A stretch of 64,000 nt of DNA from Buddleja alternifolia (taxonomy: Eukaryota > Streptophyta > Magnoliopsida > Lamiales > Scrophulariaceae): NCBI GenBank assembly GCA_019426215.1, contig CM033392.1:52875149-52939148 (forward strand), written 5' to 3'. Of the stretch, positions 45,681-59,098 are shown piece by piece. The first letter of the stretch is position 1, and each line of letters starts with the position of its first letter. Both the position numbers and the translations under genes were made by a program. The notes under the pieces are model-generated. The model was not told the DNA's origin. It made no database searches and worked only from the letters and a program-made list of their open reading frames with translations.

Positions 45681-48600
45681 ATGAACACTACAACCTCTCT
45701 CCCCCCTCCTCCTCCTCTCTCTCTACATGCAACAACAACTCAACGCCACCACCTCCACAAAATCCCCCTCCCAACATCAACTATATCAGTTCACTACAAA
45801 GCAACAATAAGCTCACATATCAAAACAATGGGCAAACAACCCACCAATTCCGCCGCCGCCGCCTCCACCACCGCCGCCGCCGCCGCAGCTACAAACGCAG
45901 AATTCAAACTTGTGGGTTTCAAGAATTTCATCAGAACCAACCCAAAATCCGACCACTTCGCCGTCCACAGCTTCCACCACATCGAGTTCTGGTGCGGCGA
46001 CGCCACCAACACCGCCAACCGCTTCTCATGGGGCCTCGGTATGCCCCTCGTCTCCAAATCCGACCTCTCCACCGGTAACTCCGCCCACGCCTCCTATCTC
46101 CTCCGCGCCGGAACCCTAAACTTCCTCTTCACCGCCCCTTACTCCCCTTCCATCTCCACCCCCTCCTCCGCCTCCATTCCCTCATTCTCCTTCTCCTCCC
46201 ACCGCTCCTTCACCTCCTCCCACGGCCTCGCCGTACGCGCCGTCGCCATTCAGGTCGAATCCGCCTTTTCCGCCTACTCCGCTTCCGTCTCCCGCGGGGC
46301 GAAATCGATTCTCCCGCCAACTCTTTTAGCTGATAATAAAACTGCGATTTCTGAAGTGCATTTGTATGGGGACTCTGTTTTGCGTTTTGTGAGCTATAGT
46401 GACACTCATATAGCTAACGACGAGTTCTTTTTACCGGGGTTCGAACCCGTAGATAATGAGATGTCTTATAAAGAATTGGATTATGGGATTAGGAGACTTG
46501 ATCATTGTGTTGGAAATGTGCCCCAACTCGGGCCGGTAGTCGATTACTTGAAAAAATTCACGGGATTTCATGAATTTGCTGAATTTACAGCGGAGGATAT
46601 TGGGACGGCGGATAGTGGGTTGAATTCGGTAGTTCTGGCAAATAACGATGAGAATGTGTTGTTGCCTTTGAACGAACCGGTTTATGGGACGAAGCGAAAG
46701 AGCCAAATACAGACTTATTTGGAGCACAATGAAGGGGCTGGGGTGCAGCATTTGGCTTTGGTGAGTGAAGATATTTTTAGGACATTGAGGGAAATGAGAA
46801 AGAGAAGTGGGGTTGGGGGGTTCGAGTTTATGCCTTCGCCACCGCCTACTTATTATAAGAATTTGAAGAGTAGAGCTGGAGATGTGTTGAGTGATGAACA
46901 GATTGAGGAGTGTGAGAAGTTGGGGATTTTGGTGGACAGGGATGATCAAGGGACTTTGCTTCAAATTTTCACTAAGCCTGTGGGTGACAGGTATATTGCA
47001 AAAACTTGTGACTTTTATTAATTGTGTTTTGTGAATTTTTTTTTATTTTATTTTTGATAATTAATTGTGTTTTGTGATAGATGATGTTGTTTTGTTATCT
47101 TTCCATGTGTTCGAGATTTGAATTTTGGTTCGTTCAAGGTATTGTGTCACTCATGATCAGTGCTTTAGAGTGAGTGTTAATTGTGTTTTGTGATAGCTAC
47201 TGTTGTTCTATTATCTGTCTGAGTTTTCGGGATTCGAATTTCGGTGACTTCAATACTTTAGAATGAGGGTTAATTGTTGTTTTGTGATAGTTAATGTTGT
47301 TCTAGTATTAATCTGTGTTTTCCAGAATGAATTTTGGTTCTTTCAAGTTTTTGTGTCACTCGTGATCGTGATTAATACTATAGAACGAGGGTTAATTGTG
47401 TTTTGTGATAGTTAATGTTTTTGTATTACCTATCTGTATTTTCGAGATTCGAATTTGGTTCCTTCAAGTTTTTTTTGTCACTCATGATAATACTTTTTTG
47501 AATGAGGTTAGAGAATGGAATGTGCATCGATTGTGACCATAAGGTGATGACTGATGAGGTGATCTTTTCGGGTTTTAGCGAACATATTCCCTAAGTTAGA
47601 GTATCGATTTGGAGTAGGCAAATGACAGATGGTCTGCTGTTTGATCTAGATTAATGAATGATCAATTGCTGCTAATATAACTGAAATTGTCTCCAGAATA
47701 TATTTTACCAGTTTCTTGATGATATGTAACTAATGTAAGGTTGGAAAGTAGTTGATTCGAAGGTTTATCGGATATCTTGAAGTTTTGTCCATCCTACGGA
47801 GTAAATACAAAAATCTAAAAGGCTGATGTATATATTGCGTGAACACAATCATTCATCATCCCGTCCCCTTTCTCCTGTAAGGCTGTTTCGTCAAATTTTA
47901 CAGGATTGGTCCACAGCTGGATTTTACACTTCAAACATTTTTTTCAGTCTCTTGAGTGCAGTAATGTATTGGTGGATTAACTATGCTCTAGATAACATAG
48001 ACAAAATTTACTTACTCCTTCCATGAGTACAGATGAGACGGTGAACATATATAGTCACAATACACTCTCTAGTTTACATCCATCATTTTCTTTGTCAATT
48101 CGGTTTCTTGCTCATCAATGAATAGGATAATTCGTGGAAAATAACACATTTAGTATCCCGATTCTCCTTGCACCTCTGTTAACCACTTCAGCCACTCCCC
48201 TATCCACCCAATTTCTCTTTTTTCTTTTTGAGTGGGGGGTTGGGTACGGTGGGGGGTTTGGGGGGCGGGGGCATCTATGCTTCATAAAAGGAGAACATAC
48301 TTGGTGTTCGTTGGTTTTCTTGGACAAAAGACGGGCAGAAGGAGAGAATAGGTTCTTTGTTTCAACCCAACATAATTGGTACTGGATTCTTGACCGTAGT
48401 CTTATCAAAAGAAAGATTCTTGACCGTAGATTATGAAATATTCCTTTAATCTTTATTTTGATGTCGAGTCTATCCAAATGTTGACCATGTAAAAGGGCTC
48501 CAGTTTGATGGCTACATAAAAATTATAATGATTTTGCTTTGTCGAGCTCAACTTAGAATCAAGACATGGTATTTCTGAGCTTGATTACAGGTAAGTGGAT

Positions 48601-49745
48601 TATATATAATTAATCTCAGTTTTCAGTTATTTCTTTAGAAATGAAAGAAAATGAATCCAAAAGGAAATGAGTTTTATGCTGCTGGGAAATATCTCCCCTT
48701 TCTACTTGTAACCTAATTTTTCTTTTCGCTTTTGAAACTCCATGCTGGACTAACTAGTTTACCTGGCAAATATGTAATTCTTGTCAAACTTTTGAGCAGC
48801 TATTACAAAAATCCTGATTAAATCATTCATGGGTTTTTTTTTTTGTATCATGTAATGAACCATGACTGTCACCTTCTCGATCCTGAGTCAGTAAATTATT
48901 CTGAAACCTTCAAAACTCTATTGACCATTCTCGAGATTTTCTTATTATCGGACTTTTATCTGATACTAATGCTTCCAAGCACCTTCTTTTACGTCTCGTT
49001 TTAAGGAGTAGTTAAGATTTAAGAAGTAAGTGTAAGGCAGGTGATAGCAAACTGTAGGAGATATATAAGATTGGTGTAAAAGAAAGAAAAGCCTTATTTT
49101 TGAGCTAGGTGTAACGATCCTCTGTCTCCAAAGCGGGTCTCCTGTGTAAGTGCTCGAGGTAAGGCCAGTCGGGGTAGGGGGCCACACCTCATTATGGCTG
49201 GCGTGGGTCGGATGGGAGAAAATGTAACTCTTCTCCATCCCACATTGGTTGAGCTATTTTGAAGAGTAATTATAAGCGTAAATTGCATAGACACCCTTAG
49301 TTACGAGAAATGTTCCGAGGTTTGAGAAATTTGAGAAATTACTATAATGTTTCACGTCAATAAAAATATATTACAATTTCATCCTTTGTCAATAAAAGCA
49401 AAGCAGTTTACGATTTCATTCCCTATTTTTGGAGGAGTCGTCACAATCTGACACGGGTATCTTGGTAATTTGCAAAACCTCATGGACTCGTATTAATTAC
49501 TCAATATGTAAGAGGTATACATGTGATTATACCTAATTATATCGCTATGTTCAACTCATTTGTGCAGGCCTACTATATTCATAGAGATAATTCAGAGAAT
49601 AGGGTGCATGCTCGAAGATGACGAAGGAAAGATTTACCAGAAGAGCGGGTGTGGAGGATTCGGAAAAGGGAACTTCTCGGAACTCTTCAAATCTATTGAA
49701 GAATATGAGAAAATGCTTGAAGCCAAACAAGTCACCGAAACATGA
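45681..49745 (+). CDS. HPPD: 4-hydroxyphenylpyruvate dioxygenase, copy 2, canonical active site
   Basis: Exon 1 45681-46990, intron 46991-49567 (2577 bp), exon 2 49568-49745. From the inner ATG at 45828 (MGKQPTN) it encodes 446 residues; from the in-frame upstream ATG at 45681 it encodes 495. The extra 49 residues are rich in Ser, Thr, Pro, His and Arg with almost no acidic residues, as in plastid transit peptides, but dual or cytosolic location is possible. Counting from 45828, catalytic positions fall exactly at Arabidopsis numbers: iron ligands His226, His308, Glu394, and pocket residues Ser267, Pro280, Asn282, Phe381, Phe419, Phe424. A GCC repeat encodes an Ala-rich stretch near residue 12. 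Reading through the donor gives only YIAKTCDFY before a stop. The role is homogentisate synthesis for tocopherol, plastoquinone and tyrosine breakdown. This is the likely main functional copy. Confidence 0.95.
47061..47515. repeat. Four diverged tandem repeats in the HPPD copy 2 intron
   Basis: Units of about 93-122 bp begin TTAATTGTG(TT)TTTGTGATAG at 47061, 47177, 47270 and 47392. Each continues with TTTCGAGATTCGAATTT.GGTT.CTTCAAG and a GTCACTCATGAT block. The copy 1 intron has only one related segment (near 9410-9560), so the array grew after the gene duplication. Confidence 0.8.
49262..49510. mobile_element. Possible MITE near the 3' end of the HPPD copy 2 intron
   Basis: GTAAATTGCATAGACACCC at the left and, reversed, GTAATTAATACGAGTCC at the right resemble the ends of the 9706-9948 element. 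It lies after the shared GGTTGAG.TATTTTGAAGAGTAAT sequence and is absent from the copy 1 intron at that point. The ends match poorly. Confidence 0.4.
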
Positions 49746-52109
49746 AGCACTTGAGAAGGTGGATGGATTGGTAATGTAAAACATATTGATCGATTGTGGA
49801 CATCTACTTTGTAAAAATAGTTCCTTAATAATACATTATAATGTTGTTATGATATATTGATACATATTTCAAATCCTCTGGTACATAATCATATAACACT
49901 TCGTATGACGCGTATAAATATATGTCAAGTGTTTACACAAGTGATAGTATGTAGAGAAAAAAGAAGTTAGATGTGAACAAAAAATTGAAGTTCTCTCTCT
50001 ATATTCTAGTCACTCGTGTGTAAATTTGTCACATATTTGTGTTGTATATCTGTGCGTAGAATATGAACATGAAGTGTTACACCGTTGTGTAAGAAAAGAT
50101 TTTGACATCAAGCACAAACTTCAAAGTTCTAATCCTGCATCGTCAAAAAAACTAAAAGTGTGTTCAAATGGTGAGTTTTGTAGTGATACTTAGTTACGAA
50201 CTAATCCAAAAACAATATGGAAAAAGATCGTGGCAAACCCAACCATTTTAAAAACTAGTTTTCAAGTGATTCTTTTGATGTCCTTGGACTCCTCCAATTC
50301 GAAATTCAAAGTGTGTTTTCAACCCACCCGACAAGTACTTGACATCGACACATCTCAACAATGCCCAATGCCAACCATTGTCGGCATCATTCAACGACTA
50401 CCAATTCATGTCTAGAACCTCTAATTGCCTTCGTATGCACCAAAAGTGTGCCATGTACTGCAAAGCAGCACCAACACTTAACCAAATTAAAAGTGTTGCA
50501 CAAAATCGACACACTAAAGGCTAACAATTGGCCCCTACCTAAAGTAAATTCAAGAATGATCGAGTTATCAATTTAAATAGTCTTGAAAAGACAATTAAAA
50601 TATGTGTATTATAAGATAAAATATAATTTGTATTTGAAGAAGTGCAGGTTTAATATGACAATCCAATATGATAAATCTATCATTTTATTATTTAATTGTG
50701 ATTACATTTCAACTATGATATTTACTTCTTTTTTTTTCATAGAATCAGTTTCCAAGTATATTTTGTAGAACTTATCTATATAAGTAGCCAAGAATGAAAT
50801 TATCAATATCCAAACTGCCCAATTCACATATTTTAAAATCCAATAGTGACAAGATATAACTTGATCCACAAATAACAAAATTCTGACATGGTTAGTTAAA
50901 AATCTTAAATCGAGGGGATTATTATATATAAGAATATGAATCCGGGTACAACCGCAATGTTCATGTATTGCGACTCACATAGTGCCTATCCGCTATCGTA
51001 TACATAATTGTTATTATATTTAAGCTAAGAGTCTCGAATTTCTTTAAAAATTTCCAAACTAGCCAAGTTGGTGTTTGGATATAATTGTGATTGTATTTAA
51101 AATCCAATAGCGATAAAGAGGTAATTTAATCTAAAAATCACTAGATTATGACATGGTTATTTAAAAATCTTAAGATGGAAGGGATTATTCTTTCTGAGAA
51201 TATCAATCCGGATACTAATCTGAGTTATATTTCGAGTGGGCTATGATCTGAATCAGTCGAGGTGAAGGCCAAAATGAACCCGAAAAAGGATAGATTATAG
51301 ACTGCACTCAAGATCACGAGCTGCTTACGTACCTAAAAAGGATCAAATTTTACGTAGTTCCAAGTGGTTCGCTCTAGGCATATAACTCGTATTTATAAGT
51401 GGGTTCTACTCAGAGTCTAGATCGATATTATGGTTCGTATTTATAGAGAACTTGGCTTGTTTGTCTAATGGTTGAAGTGAGTATTTATGAAGGACACCGT
51501 GTATGAAGTTCCATCTGACATGTGCGACTTCTGGATGATGCCACGCATCCCTGTCCAACGGTACAGATGCGCGAGTTGTCTGGTTGGATCTTGTTGCATG
51601 ACCTGTGTACAGGACGTGGATCCTGTTTCTGGGCTTCCGGATGGGCCTAGAGTGGGCTTCGTGAAATTTAATTTATGTCTAGTGTTAGGCTCGTATAAGT
51701 ATTAGGTACAAATACAATCGCAGTATTTATGCTTACATTTTTTTATTTTATTTTTGGTTTTGCCACGAGTGTCTGGACTAGCTTTCGCGCATCTCGATTA
51801 ATTTTTGCTCATGGTGCATGTGCCAAGCATTATTTTGACATCGCTTGAAATCGATTCTGAGACCACGTCAGGTCGACCCCTTAACTCTAGCGGTAAGTGT
51901 CTATCAGCTATTTGCAAAATTATACAAATTAGCCAGGTCAGTGTTTTGGATTAAAAATATTTGCTTAATTTGGATGAAAATCTCTATTTCAATTTTTTCT
52001 GTAAGTCTTTTATATTAAAATCCATTTGAAGTCATCTTCTTCCTAAATTTACAACTCATTAAAGTTGCTATTTGGTGACTGAAAGTGGAATTTTAAGAGT
52101 TGAAGCACT
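49746..52109. other. Intergenic region between HPPD copy 2 and VPS34
   Basis: Begins with the HPPD copy 2 3' UTR. No convincing gene; the short frames at 50230-50576 and 51487-51705 match nothing I know. A diverged direct repeat lies at about 50838-50955 and 51100-51215 (both contain GACATGGTTA.TTAAAAATCTTAA then GGGATTATT and AATCCGG). Confidence 0.65.
50838..51215. repeat. Diverged dispersed direct repeat, about 115 bp
   Basis: Copy 1 (50838-50955) and copy 2 (51100-51215) share AATCCAATAG.GA, GACATGGTTA.TTAAAAATCTTAA, GGGATTATT and GAATAT.AATCCGG in the same order. The identity of the unit is unknown. Confidence 0.6.
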
Positions 52110-52261
52110 TTCTTCCAGTTCGAAGGTAAATATTTCTTAGAAAAATCCGATTGATATTTTATGAAAATCGTTTGAAATTCGGCGCAGTATTCTTCCGGCA
52201 AATATTTCTCAGAAAAATCCGATTGATGATATTATGAAAATCATTTGAAATTGGGCGCAGT
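52110..52261 (+). repeat. Tandem duplication immediately upstream of the VPS34 ATG
   Basis: Two copies of about 75 bp, 52110-52188 and 52189-52261, share TTCTTCC.G, AAATATTTCT.AGAAAAATC, CGATTGAT and TTTGAAATT.GGCGCAGTA. The second ends 8 bp before the ATG, so the repeat lies in the proximal promoter or 5' UTR. Confidence 0.85.
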
Positions 52262-52269
52262 AATTGGCG

Positions 52270-55200
52270 ATGAGCGGGAACGAATTTCGGTTCTTCTTAT
52301 CATGCGACATTAATCTACCGGTCACTTTCAAAATCGAGAGATTGGAAGGCAAATTATCTCCTCGTAAGCCTCCTGATTCAGGTATTAAACATAATTTTAA
52401 TGTTTTCAATGTTTTGGTTGATATGGAATTGAAGTAATTTTAAGTTTATTGTTTTTGGGGGAAATATGTTGTATTGTAGTCTGTGGAATGAGTTGCTGTA
52501 TATTGTACTCTAAATTATACACACACACATACACATTGATACATACATATATACATATATGGGGCTTGTGATTGTATTTTTATTAAGTAAATATCCTTGC
52601 AATTTCAGTTGAAGTGTAGATTGATTTGATGATTATGATACTGTAAATTAAACTGTTCAGGTGATGATGACTGTACGATAGAGGAGAGGAGACCGGAGTT
52701 ATACGTTGAGAGCTTGTTGTACATCGATGGCGCGCCTTTTGGGCTTCCCATGAGGACAAGGTTTAGTCTTTGCATCTCAATTTGGTAGTTTTGCTTATAA
52801 ACTTGTTTTTCCAATATTTTGGTGATTTTAGTGGAGATGGCGTAAAATTGTAGGTTGGAATCCGTAGGTCCATCATATTGTTGGAATGAACTTATTACTC
52901 TGAGTACTAAATATCGCGATTTGACCGCAAATTCGCAACTCGGACTTACTGTAAGTCATCAGATTCTATTTTTGTGAACCCTTTTTAACTTCACAAGTTC
53001 TCTGTTCACGTTTCCTGAAAATGTTGATTGGTAGGTGTAGGTATAGGTGTTCTGTTGGTACCTCTTAATAATTCAGAGAAGACTTTACTATTACAAATCA
53101 TAATTCTAGAGTGCTGTAGACTGAAGATTTTGTTTATACAGATCATGATATTGTATATGTAGGTCTATGATGTTTCATGTGGGAAAAATGAGGAAGTGGT
53201 TGGTGGAGCGACCATTCATCTCTTTAACATGAAAAAACAGCTCAAGACTGGGAAGCATAAACTTAGACTTTGGTCGGGCAAAGAAGCAGATGGTTCTATT
53301 AAGACAATCACTCCTGGAAAGGTATTAATGTTTCCAATTCATTGGGATTTTATTCTACTGTCTGGCATAATTTGGTTCCCATTTCTTGGGGTATGATAGG
53401 TGCCTAAAGAGGAGAGAGGAGAATTAGAGCGTTTGGAAAAGCTTGTGAATAAGTATGAGAGAGGGCAAATTCAAAGAGTTGATTGGCTCGACCGCCTAGC
53501 ATTCAAAGCCATGGAGAAGATTAAGGAGCGTGAAAGTGCTAAAAATGGGAGTTCTCATTTGTACATCGTTGTTGATTTCTGCAGCTTCGAACATCGAGTG
53601 GTTTTTCAGGTACTTTCGGTGATCATCTTTACCTCCTTATTGCTCCGTAAATTATTGAACTCCACAGGTTATGTCATGCATTTTTTAACAATAAAAATTG
53701 ACATGGCTTATCGATCAGTCCAAGCTAAATGCTTGACTTGATGGATTAAATCAATCCCCCTAGAGCAAAACTGTGTTTAGAATAGTCAGTAGTTTATGTT
53801 GACTAGAATGATTAGGGATATAATGAGGTTACGATTCACCCAATATCTTGTACTTATTCTTAATAATGTACAGCTGTATCACCCAATATCTTGTACTTAT
53901 TTTTGATGTACGTATCGGTATCATGAACTTTAAATTTACTTCTATCCCTAGAAAAATACGTGATTCTCAAAACCTTGTTATGATAAGTAGTATCTGAGAA
54001 CTCCCCTAAAAATGATTACTTGCCTAAAGACAAAGAAAAACTAAATAATTGTTACACTTTCTATATTGTTACTGATTCTGTAACTTGCCTAAAGAATAAA
54101 TAAAATCCAAAATAACCTTTTTCTCGGTTTGCTGCAGTTTGCTAACAGTGTCATCTGTTGGTTATCCTCTCTGAGCTTCATTTATATATAAATCAAAAAT
54201 GCTAGATTAGTTTTCAAGACTGTAAGAAGAATAAGAAAATTAATATGGCTATTCGATTCCCTTAAAAACAATTGTCTTATTACCGAATACATTTATTTGA
54301 GACTCTGGAGGATCACTGTAGCCTAGACTGACACTTTGAATGTTGGCATATGTACTGCTGATTTCTAGAAGTTCTCTTGGGGCCACAAATTACTTGGATT
54401 AATTCATACCTCATTTAAATAACTATTGCTGAATTGATTTCTGATTCACTGCTAATACGAATCAGAAGAATGACTAGAAATCGGGCATGCAAGCAAGTTG
54501 TGGCAATTTGTTCTTGTTCGCATTTTCTATGTGTTGCATCCTTTTTTTTATTCAAATAGCAAAGACATGACTTTCAGCTACTTTTTACATGCTTCCACGT
54601 AAGTTCATTCACATGTTTATTTATCAGTTAATAGTTGATCAGCTTTTGCTGTAATGCTTGGCTAAAGGGTTATTAAATATGGAAAGTTAACATTAAAAAG
54701 TGGCAATATTTTTTCCTATTCAACTTCTCATCATTCTCGTTTTTGTTTGTGATTCATAACATATGCTGTATCAAGAATTATTAAGATTTTAAGCTTCATT
54801 CATTGGCTATTAGAATACATGATGACACTTATTGTTTAGAAAGTATAGCTTATCTTGTTTAGTTACAAGGACAATTCAATCTTAAACTTATTAAACACCA
54901 TCTAAATATGGTTCCTTCAAGTATTCTCTGCTGGAATACCAATGACATCAGTGCATAATATTTCAAAAGTTCCAATATACTTAAGTCACTGTCCAGTTTT
55001 CTTATTTGACATTTTCATGCAACTTCAGTTTAGTTGAGCATATTAATGCATGTTGTGTTTTACTGCATTAAGAATTACGATCTAAGAGTTCACATATTTA
55101 TCTGCACTTTAGTGAACTTGAACGTTTAATATCCTTCTGGACTTCTGTTAACTAGTAATATTTGTTTTTGTAATTGCTCGTTGGATGCTTGTAGAATTTG

Positions 55201-58200
55201 AACTTAGTATCACATGTGTATAGGAATCTGGAGCAAATTTCTTAATTCCATCCCCAATAGCTTCCACGAATGAACTGGTCACAGTGTGGGACCCTGAAGT
55301 GGGAAAAATTAACCCTTCTGAACACAAGCAACTAAAGCTGGCAAGAAGTTTAAATCGTGGCATCATCGACAGAGATCTCAAACCTAGCTCCACGGAAAGG
55401 AAGTAAGCTTTATTAAACCTCAACACTTAAAATGTTGTACTCCTTCAATTATGTTACATTTCCGATATTCCACTTTCTTCCCTGTAATAGTGGTAGATTT
55501 ATGTCTCGCTTATAATGTGAGTTGTCTGCAGTTACTATTTCAAGTCCAATAACCTATAGCATTAGATTCCCTACATGATCCTATATTTGGATCTTGCTTT
55601 GTTGAACATACTTGTCTGTCTTCTAGCCCGCCAAAAGCTGCCCGTCCATGATATATTTATGTATTCACATGCTTGGAAGCTGATTGGAGGGAAATATTTT
55701 AAACTTCGACTGTTTGACCTCTTTCTCTTTGATCTGAAATCAGTTTGAAGAAGTAAGAATGTCAACAGTTATGGGGTAAACGTGTATGCTTACTGGTTTG
55801 CTTGTTTTTCACATTATTTTTAGTTAATTAGTTCTATGAAATCTTTTTTCGTGGAAAATTATTAGTCTATACCAACAAGCAACATTAAACTCATTACAAA
55901 TCACTAACAGGGAGGTATCTACTGTACCTTACCTTAGTGCTTACAATTTCTTCCTTCATATAACTGTAACCATATGCCCGACTCTTAATAAGTGTCGTAC
56001 TTCAAAAAAGTTACATATAACCTCATTTAATGCATGCTATGTGCAGAATTGTTAGTTCATTATGTAGTTGAGTTTTTTCAATTTTTTGCTACTCAGCTAT
56101 CCTATCTGATATTCAATAGGTCTATACAAAGAATTTTAAGATATCCACCAACAAGGACTTTGACTGGAGAGGAAAAACAGCTCCTCTGGAAATTTCGTTT
56201 TCATTTGATGTCGGAGAAAAAGGCTTTGACAAAATTTTTGCGCTGTGTTGAATGGAGTGATGTTCAGGTAATATTTGGTAAACTTCAGATGTAATCCAAC
56301 CTAATCATAATCATCATCTTTTATGTCCTAAGTATGTTCGTGTTTTCTGTTCTTAAGTACTCGTATTATGGTAAACTCATCTTCTATATTCTACTTTGTC
56401 TAATAATCGTAAGCCAGAGACTTCCACCCTTGCTTCAGAGTCCCTAGTAACAATTGCTTTGAGTTGTATCTAGAAAAGGGCTTGGAGAAGTCCATTTATA
56501 CTATTTTAATCAACAAGTGAATGATGAAGAAAAGTAGCCGGAAATCAATATATGCATCTTCGCTTCACATTTACTCAATTTAGGATTTTCCACTCTTTCT
56601 CTTGAGCTATCTACTTTTTAAATTAACAACTTATTATTATTATCTACAGGAAGCAAAGCAGGCGTTGGAACTGATGGGCAAGTGGGAGACGATTGATGTT
56701 TGTGATGCACTGGAGCTTCTATCTCCAGTTTTTGAGAGTGAAGAGGTTAACTGTGAACTTCTTTGCATATCTATGCATCCCTCATGCATAGTATTGAGTT
56801 TTCTTCAGATCATATGTTTTGTAGTTAGCTAGCTTAAACAATTTGAGAACATCTGAGAAACATGGTTCCAGGTATTATTCAGGGTTAGATATATGTGCTT
56901 TATTTTATCATGGAGCAAGTTGTAAATAGTACCTTGTTGTTTTAGGAACTTGAAAACTTCTTCCATAGGGTATTACGTGCACATCCTCAATGCAGTATGG
57001 TGAACCTTTCCATTACGGAGCTCCACTTCCTCTCTCACGTCTCTCCCTCGCCCATCTTAGTAACCAAGCATTTTTTATTTATTACTATGTAAATACTAAT
57101 TTTTATTGCTAACATGAAGAATAGCTCTGTGGAAGGTTACTATGGTATTGAATATTGAATAAGTATTTGCTTCCTCAATCTAGAGTAATGGGGATGAGTG
57201 CAGTTTATAAAACCACACCCTGTTAGCGGAATATTTAAATTTGCATAATATAAAAAACATGTTTATTTATTTTATTGAAGCTTGGAGAATATTGAACAAA
57301 CTCCTCCCCCCCTCCCCGCCTCCCTTTTTCTCCTCTCCCCCTCCCTCCCCCTCCCCCTCTCTCCCTCTCTCTCTCTGACATGGATTGGCCAACTGCAGTA
57401 ATACCCATGTTTATGACTGAAAGTAGTGTACCGAGAACTCTGATGTATTGGACCATCTCGTTTCACAATCTTAGGGATAAATCCAATGAATTTTATTCTC
57501 AAGGGTTTCTTGCTTGAATTTTTTGTGTGCATTGAGTTGCATTCTGAACTGATGATCTCATAAGAAAAAACACCGTAGCTGTTCCTTTAAATTTTAGACA
57601 TGTATATACGAAGTAGTTCTATAGTTGTTGGATCGGACATTATTTTACATCCAATTTTGTGATCGTCTACTGAAGTCTACCAGTAATGGTGTGCCATTTC
57701 TTTTCAGAGTTATGAATCTAGTATGGCGTTATCGTAGTGAATTTACATGCATATCACTAATTTTGAAGCTCTTTGACAGGTTCGTGCATATGCTGTAAGT
57801 GTTCTTGAAAGAGCTGATGATGAAGAACTCCAATGCTACCTACTTCAGCTAGTTCAAGCTCTTCGTTTTGAACGTTCTGATAAGTCCCGCCTTAGTAATT
57901 TCCTTGTCCAACGGTGTAAGCATGCTGCCACAAAGATGGAAATTTTCTGATAATGTGTAAGAATTTTCTAGCTTATTTTAGGGTTCATCTGAATCATTTT
58001 TGCATTTTGCAGCATTGTGCAATATTGACTTGGCGAGCTTTCTTCGGTGGTACGTGGCAGTGGAACTCCATGATCCTGTATATGCTAGACGCTTCTATAG
58101 TACCTATGAGATTTTGGAAGAAAGTATGCTAAAGGTGAGAGATTTTCATTCTTCCTTAGCCCCTTCATTATTGGAATGCTATTTGTGCTTAACTTGTATA

Positions 58201-59067
58201 ATAGCTTGAATCTGTGACTGTTGTAAAGGATGAATCAAAAGACCAACCTTTCTAATATATTGATTAGCATAATAATGTAGCAACTATTCTGAAACTTATT
58301 AAGTTAAAATGTTTTTAGGATTTATTGAGGACCTGAATGGTCTGACCATGTGGCCTTCTGTTCATGAGGAATACAATCTCTAGTTTAATCTCTAATTAAG
58401 GCATGAGGAGGAATATTGTCCTTCACAAGTTGTTATGTTGTTTTAAAAGTTGCCAGTTTTGAGAGAAATCTTATCATGAACACCGAAGGCTTATGAATAA
58501 TCAGCAGCGTTTACTGGTATATGTGGTCTGTTTCTTTCTTTTCCCTTTCTCCACTGGCTGACTATATCACATAATATCAGCTGGGGCCGACTGCAAATGG
58601 TGATGAAGATGGTTTTAAGTTATGGCAGAGTTTGGTGCGTCAGACTGAATTGACCGCGCAACTGTGTTCTATAATGAGAGACGTGAGAAATGTAAGGGGT
58701 GGAACTCAGAAGAAGATTGAAAAGCTTAGGCATCTCCTATCGGGGCTTCTTAGTGAGCTTACCTATTTTGATGAGGTACCTGAAAGATGTTGATTTCTTA
58801 GTTTAGTCCCATTTACACTTCTATTGTGAGATTCAGAGAAATTTTGTATTCTTTTCAGCCAATACGATCACCTTTGGCGCCTAGGGTCCTTATAACAGGG
58901 ATAATACCATCAGAATCATCAATTTTCAAGAGTGCGTTGCATCCTTTGAGACTGGCTTTTCGAACAGCGAGTGGAGGAACCTGCAAGATCATATTTAAAA
59001 AGGGTGATGATCTTAGGCAAGACCAGTTGGTATGTGCCATGTATTTACTGTTCTTGTGAATTATAAA

Positions 59068-59098
<31 letters not shown>

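Noticed and set aside
48115..48477. Opposing frames of 100-120 codons
   Set aside because: They lie in the HPPD copy 2 intron, are mutual antisense shadows and show no known domain.
51487..51705. 72-codon Cys-containing frame upstream of VPS34
   Set aside because: It has no domain pattern, no splice partners and no promoter; chance open frame.
57235..57532. Arg/Gly/Glu-rich minus-strand frames
   Set aside because: They come from the CT-rich tract in a VPS34 intron.
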